This document shows, in pieces, positions 62,095 through 64,000 of a stretch of 64,000 bases of DNA. The notes beneath the pieces are model-generated. The model did no database searches and was not told where the DNA came from. It saw only the letters and a list, made by a program, of their open reading frames with translations. Position numbers and translations under genes: made by a program. Source of the stretch: Choristoneura fumiferana. Lineage: Eukaryota; Arthropoda; Insecta; Lepidoptera; Tortricidae. Each line of letters starts with the position of its first letter. Position 1 is the stretch's first letter. The DNA lies in NCBI RefSeq assembly GCF_025370935.1, contig NC_133472.1, positions 4,033,059-4,097,058 of the forward strand, read 5' to 3'.

Positions 62095-62391
62095 TTCAAA
62101 ATTAACATATAACCCCTACCTTATATAAATATAAGATGATAAAATTTTAACAGGACAGGCCTTCCAGTTCCACCGTACTCGTGTTAGAAAAAGGCACAAG
62201 ACATTCACAACACATTCACGTATACGCTACCCTTTTCAGACTTTACTATCGGCAACTTACTTAATGACACTGTTACGTTTACTTTTTGCTGGGCAATAAA
62301 TTTGCCCCAACTTCGCCCCCTACTTATGGTCCGGCTTTTACTTTGGCTCTTTCCGCTTATTTCTAAAACGGAACCCGTATACGATCACTTA

Positions 62392-62732
62392 GAGGGTAGT
62401 TAGTGAAGGCCGTAATAATCACATTTTATTATGTTTTAGTAAAAAAAATACTTATTATTTTACTTACAACATTAATTAGCACGCAATGTATCACTACGTG
62501 ATACTACTTTGTTTTTATTCAAAACGTCGCACTTGTTGACGTGACAGCTGTCACACAACGCTTCTCTCTCGTATCAAATTATTGTACGCATTAAATTGCT
62601 GCTCGAAAATATTTCAAAAATTAATTACGCTCTGTTAGTTAATTCTAAATTAACAATTTGTCTTGATATCGGTTCACAGCACTTAAATCTTCGTCTGGTT
62701 TCAGTTTGAGGTAGTATCAAAAATACACGCTG
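62392..62732 (-). mobile_element. Family W TIR element, empty of the nested MITE
   Basis: Inverse of 37401-37876: GCACGCAATGTATCACTACG, AAAACGTCGCACTTGTTGAC, GCTGCTCGAAAATATTTCAA, CACTTAAATCTTCGTCTGGT, and the end TTTGAGGTAGTATCAAAAAT then ACACGCTG. Lacks the 126-bp palindromic MITE; the corresponding place reads GTGTGACAGCTGTCAC. Confidence 0.7.
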
Positions 62733-62734
62733 TT

Positions 62735-63715
62735 ATAAAAAAAGGTTTTGTACTGTAAAGAGTTACATCAAGACTATGCATCTAGAGGTGTAATCCTAAG
62801 AAGGTAAGTATTTATTTTATAGTTAAGAACAAAAGGGAACACATAACCTTTGCTACGAAAAGTGCACGTTGGTAACCATCACTACTTATGACAGGTCAAA
62901 AAATGCTATGAACATTCCGCTCTCTGAATTTGATGACTAATTATAATTTATAAGTACACTAGGCTATTAATGTGACAGCAGTGTGTTATATAGGCCTTAG
63001 CAGCTCAAACGCCTTACATTTATTTACATTACAAACAAACAGTGCCAGTTAAATTAAAAAAGTTTGTATTTAATAAAATGAATTTCATTCCAATACAGAA
63101 CCGACGCCTCTCAGAATTCAAGGGAACTAATTTAAAAATTGTATTTTTACGTAGAAGAGATCAAACATAATCCTCCGTCTTATTTACGTAATACCTCGAT
63201 ACCCGAAAAAGGAAATGGAAATATTTTTAAACGAAACATGCCATTGAATTTAAGGAAAAAGCGAGGAAAATCATTATTTACCCGAATCGAATTTAAATAG
63301 AATGACGGCCGTTTGAGTGGAGTCGTTAAACAACTCGAGTTTTAAAAGTACTGACCGACATTTTATAGAAATTTTAAGATTTTGAGAAACAGACATTAGA
63401 TTAACACTATGTATATATGAAGAGTCAGAAAGAACGCGTCTAGTCACCAAAGCAACTTTTGAGTTATAGCGGTTTGAACGTTAATCATCACGAACAATTA
63501 CTATAATGGTTACCATCTATTTAAAAGTTAAAAAAATATATTTTATATTGTTGTCAGATTTATTTAATTCAATGGTAAGCTTCGATGGTTAGTCATAGTA
63601 CTTCGCGAGCTCTTCATTTAGAGATTAAAATCTCAATTTCAAATAGACGTGTTCTTTCCGGTGGACCCTTCATATTATGTTTTATGAGTAAGGTAATGAG
63701 GTTAAATTTGAAAAC
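62735..63715. other. No gene seen
   Basis: AT-rich DNA, no recognised motif or repeat. Confidence 0.4.
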
Positions 63716-63723
63716 ATCTTTCA

Positions 63724-63815
63724 TCATCAATATCCTAACCTATATACGACCCACTGTTGGGCAGTGGGCACAGGCCTCATGATGAGAGGGCTTGGGCGTT
63801 AGTTCCACAATTTAT
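63724..63815 (-). repeat. SINE tail fragment (metulj-like), minus strand
   Basis: CATCAATATCCTAACCTATA, CGACCCACTGTTGGGCAGTG with a small duplication (GGGCAGTGGGCAC), AGAGGGCTTGGGCGTTAGTT. Truncated. Confidence 0.6.
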
Positions 63816-64000
63816 GAGACCAATTTTACCATATCTAAAGCACTAACTATTTCACTCTAAAATCATTTTCGTTTCTAAAACTACTGAAAAGAGTTGTTTT
63901 TTATTCCCACGTCTAAGAGAGCTATCTAATTTGTATTCTTCCACAGGCGTCAAGCCGCAGGATAAAGTTAGTTTCACATAAAGCAATTAGCCAATTGGTT

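Overview
The window looks like repeat-rich, AT-rich intergenic DNA from a moth or butterfly (Lepidoptera). The basis is the set of dispersed repeats I recognise: metulj-type tRNA-derived SINEs, the C-terminus and (ATG)n tail of a lepidopteran RTE-type LINE, short Helitrons that begin TCCATACTAATATTATAAAT and end with a GC hairpin plus CTAG, and Tourist-like MITEs. No host gene is complete. The best coding signals are two separate THAP-domain first exons: 54441-54729, with C2CH residues and a GTAAGT donor, and a very short possible one at 22923-22998. Other coding matter is retrotransposon debris: an RTE C-terminus at 60313-60603, a deleted copy at 7150-7345, and a GC-rich C-terminal piece of another reverse-transcriptase-type element at 40874-41272.

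Layout. 0-10 kb: a 395-bp TA-flanked MITE, a reversed Helitron, foldbacks at 3.1 and 5.6 kb, an RTE remnant, and a LINE/SINE-like repeat split by a Helitron at 8.7 kb. 10-22 kb: two Tourist copies, an intact hAT-like element with 8-bp duplication (13.8-14.4 kb), and two hAT ends at 14.86 and 15.92 kb whose flanking octamers are reverse complements, suggesting a local inversion. 22-35 kb: possible THAP exon, a direct-repeat block, inverted-repeat word-array elements at 24.5 and 31.5 kb, a palindromic MITE at 27 kb, and a 428-bp TIR element at 32.4 kb. 35-50 kb: a G-rich TIR element, nested MITEs, an 83-bp-arm hairpin, a canonical hAT MITE at 38.4 kb, another word-array element at 42.2 kb, three Tourist copies and a roughly 100-bp-arm foldback at 47 kb. 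50-64 kb: the opposite-orientation twin of the 32-kb element, a pair of related hAT elements at 53.1 and 56.3 kb flanking the THAP exon, another hAT at 58.0 kb, three CAGTC-type MITEs, the RTE C-terminus and SINEs.

The most unusual theme is architectural. At least five elements with 8-bp target duplications (13839, 31452, 42195, 53090/56322, 58015), and several without a found duplication, have ends built from short words repeated many times, with different words in each family (ATCGATTAATCG, GAATATCGAAAA, ACTCGTCATATTC, CTCGGTC/AACTAGTTC, GCCTCCG). This fits hAT-type subterminal transposase-binding arrays, but the parallel use of unrelated words deserves a systematic look. Everything here comes from reading the sequence by eye; no alignment or database search was run, and repeat family names are from general knowledge.
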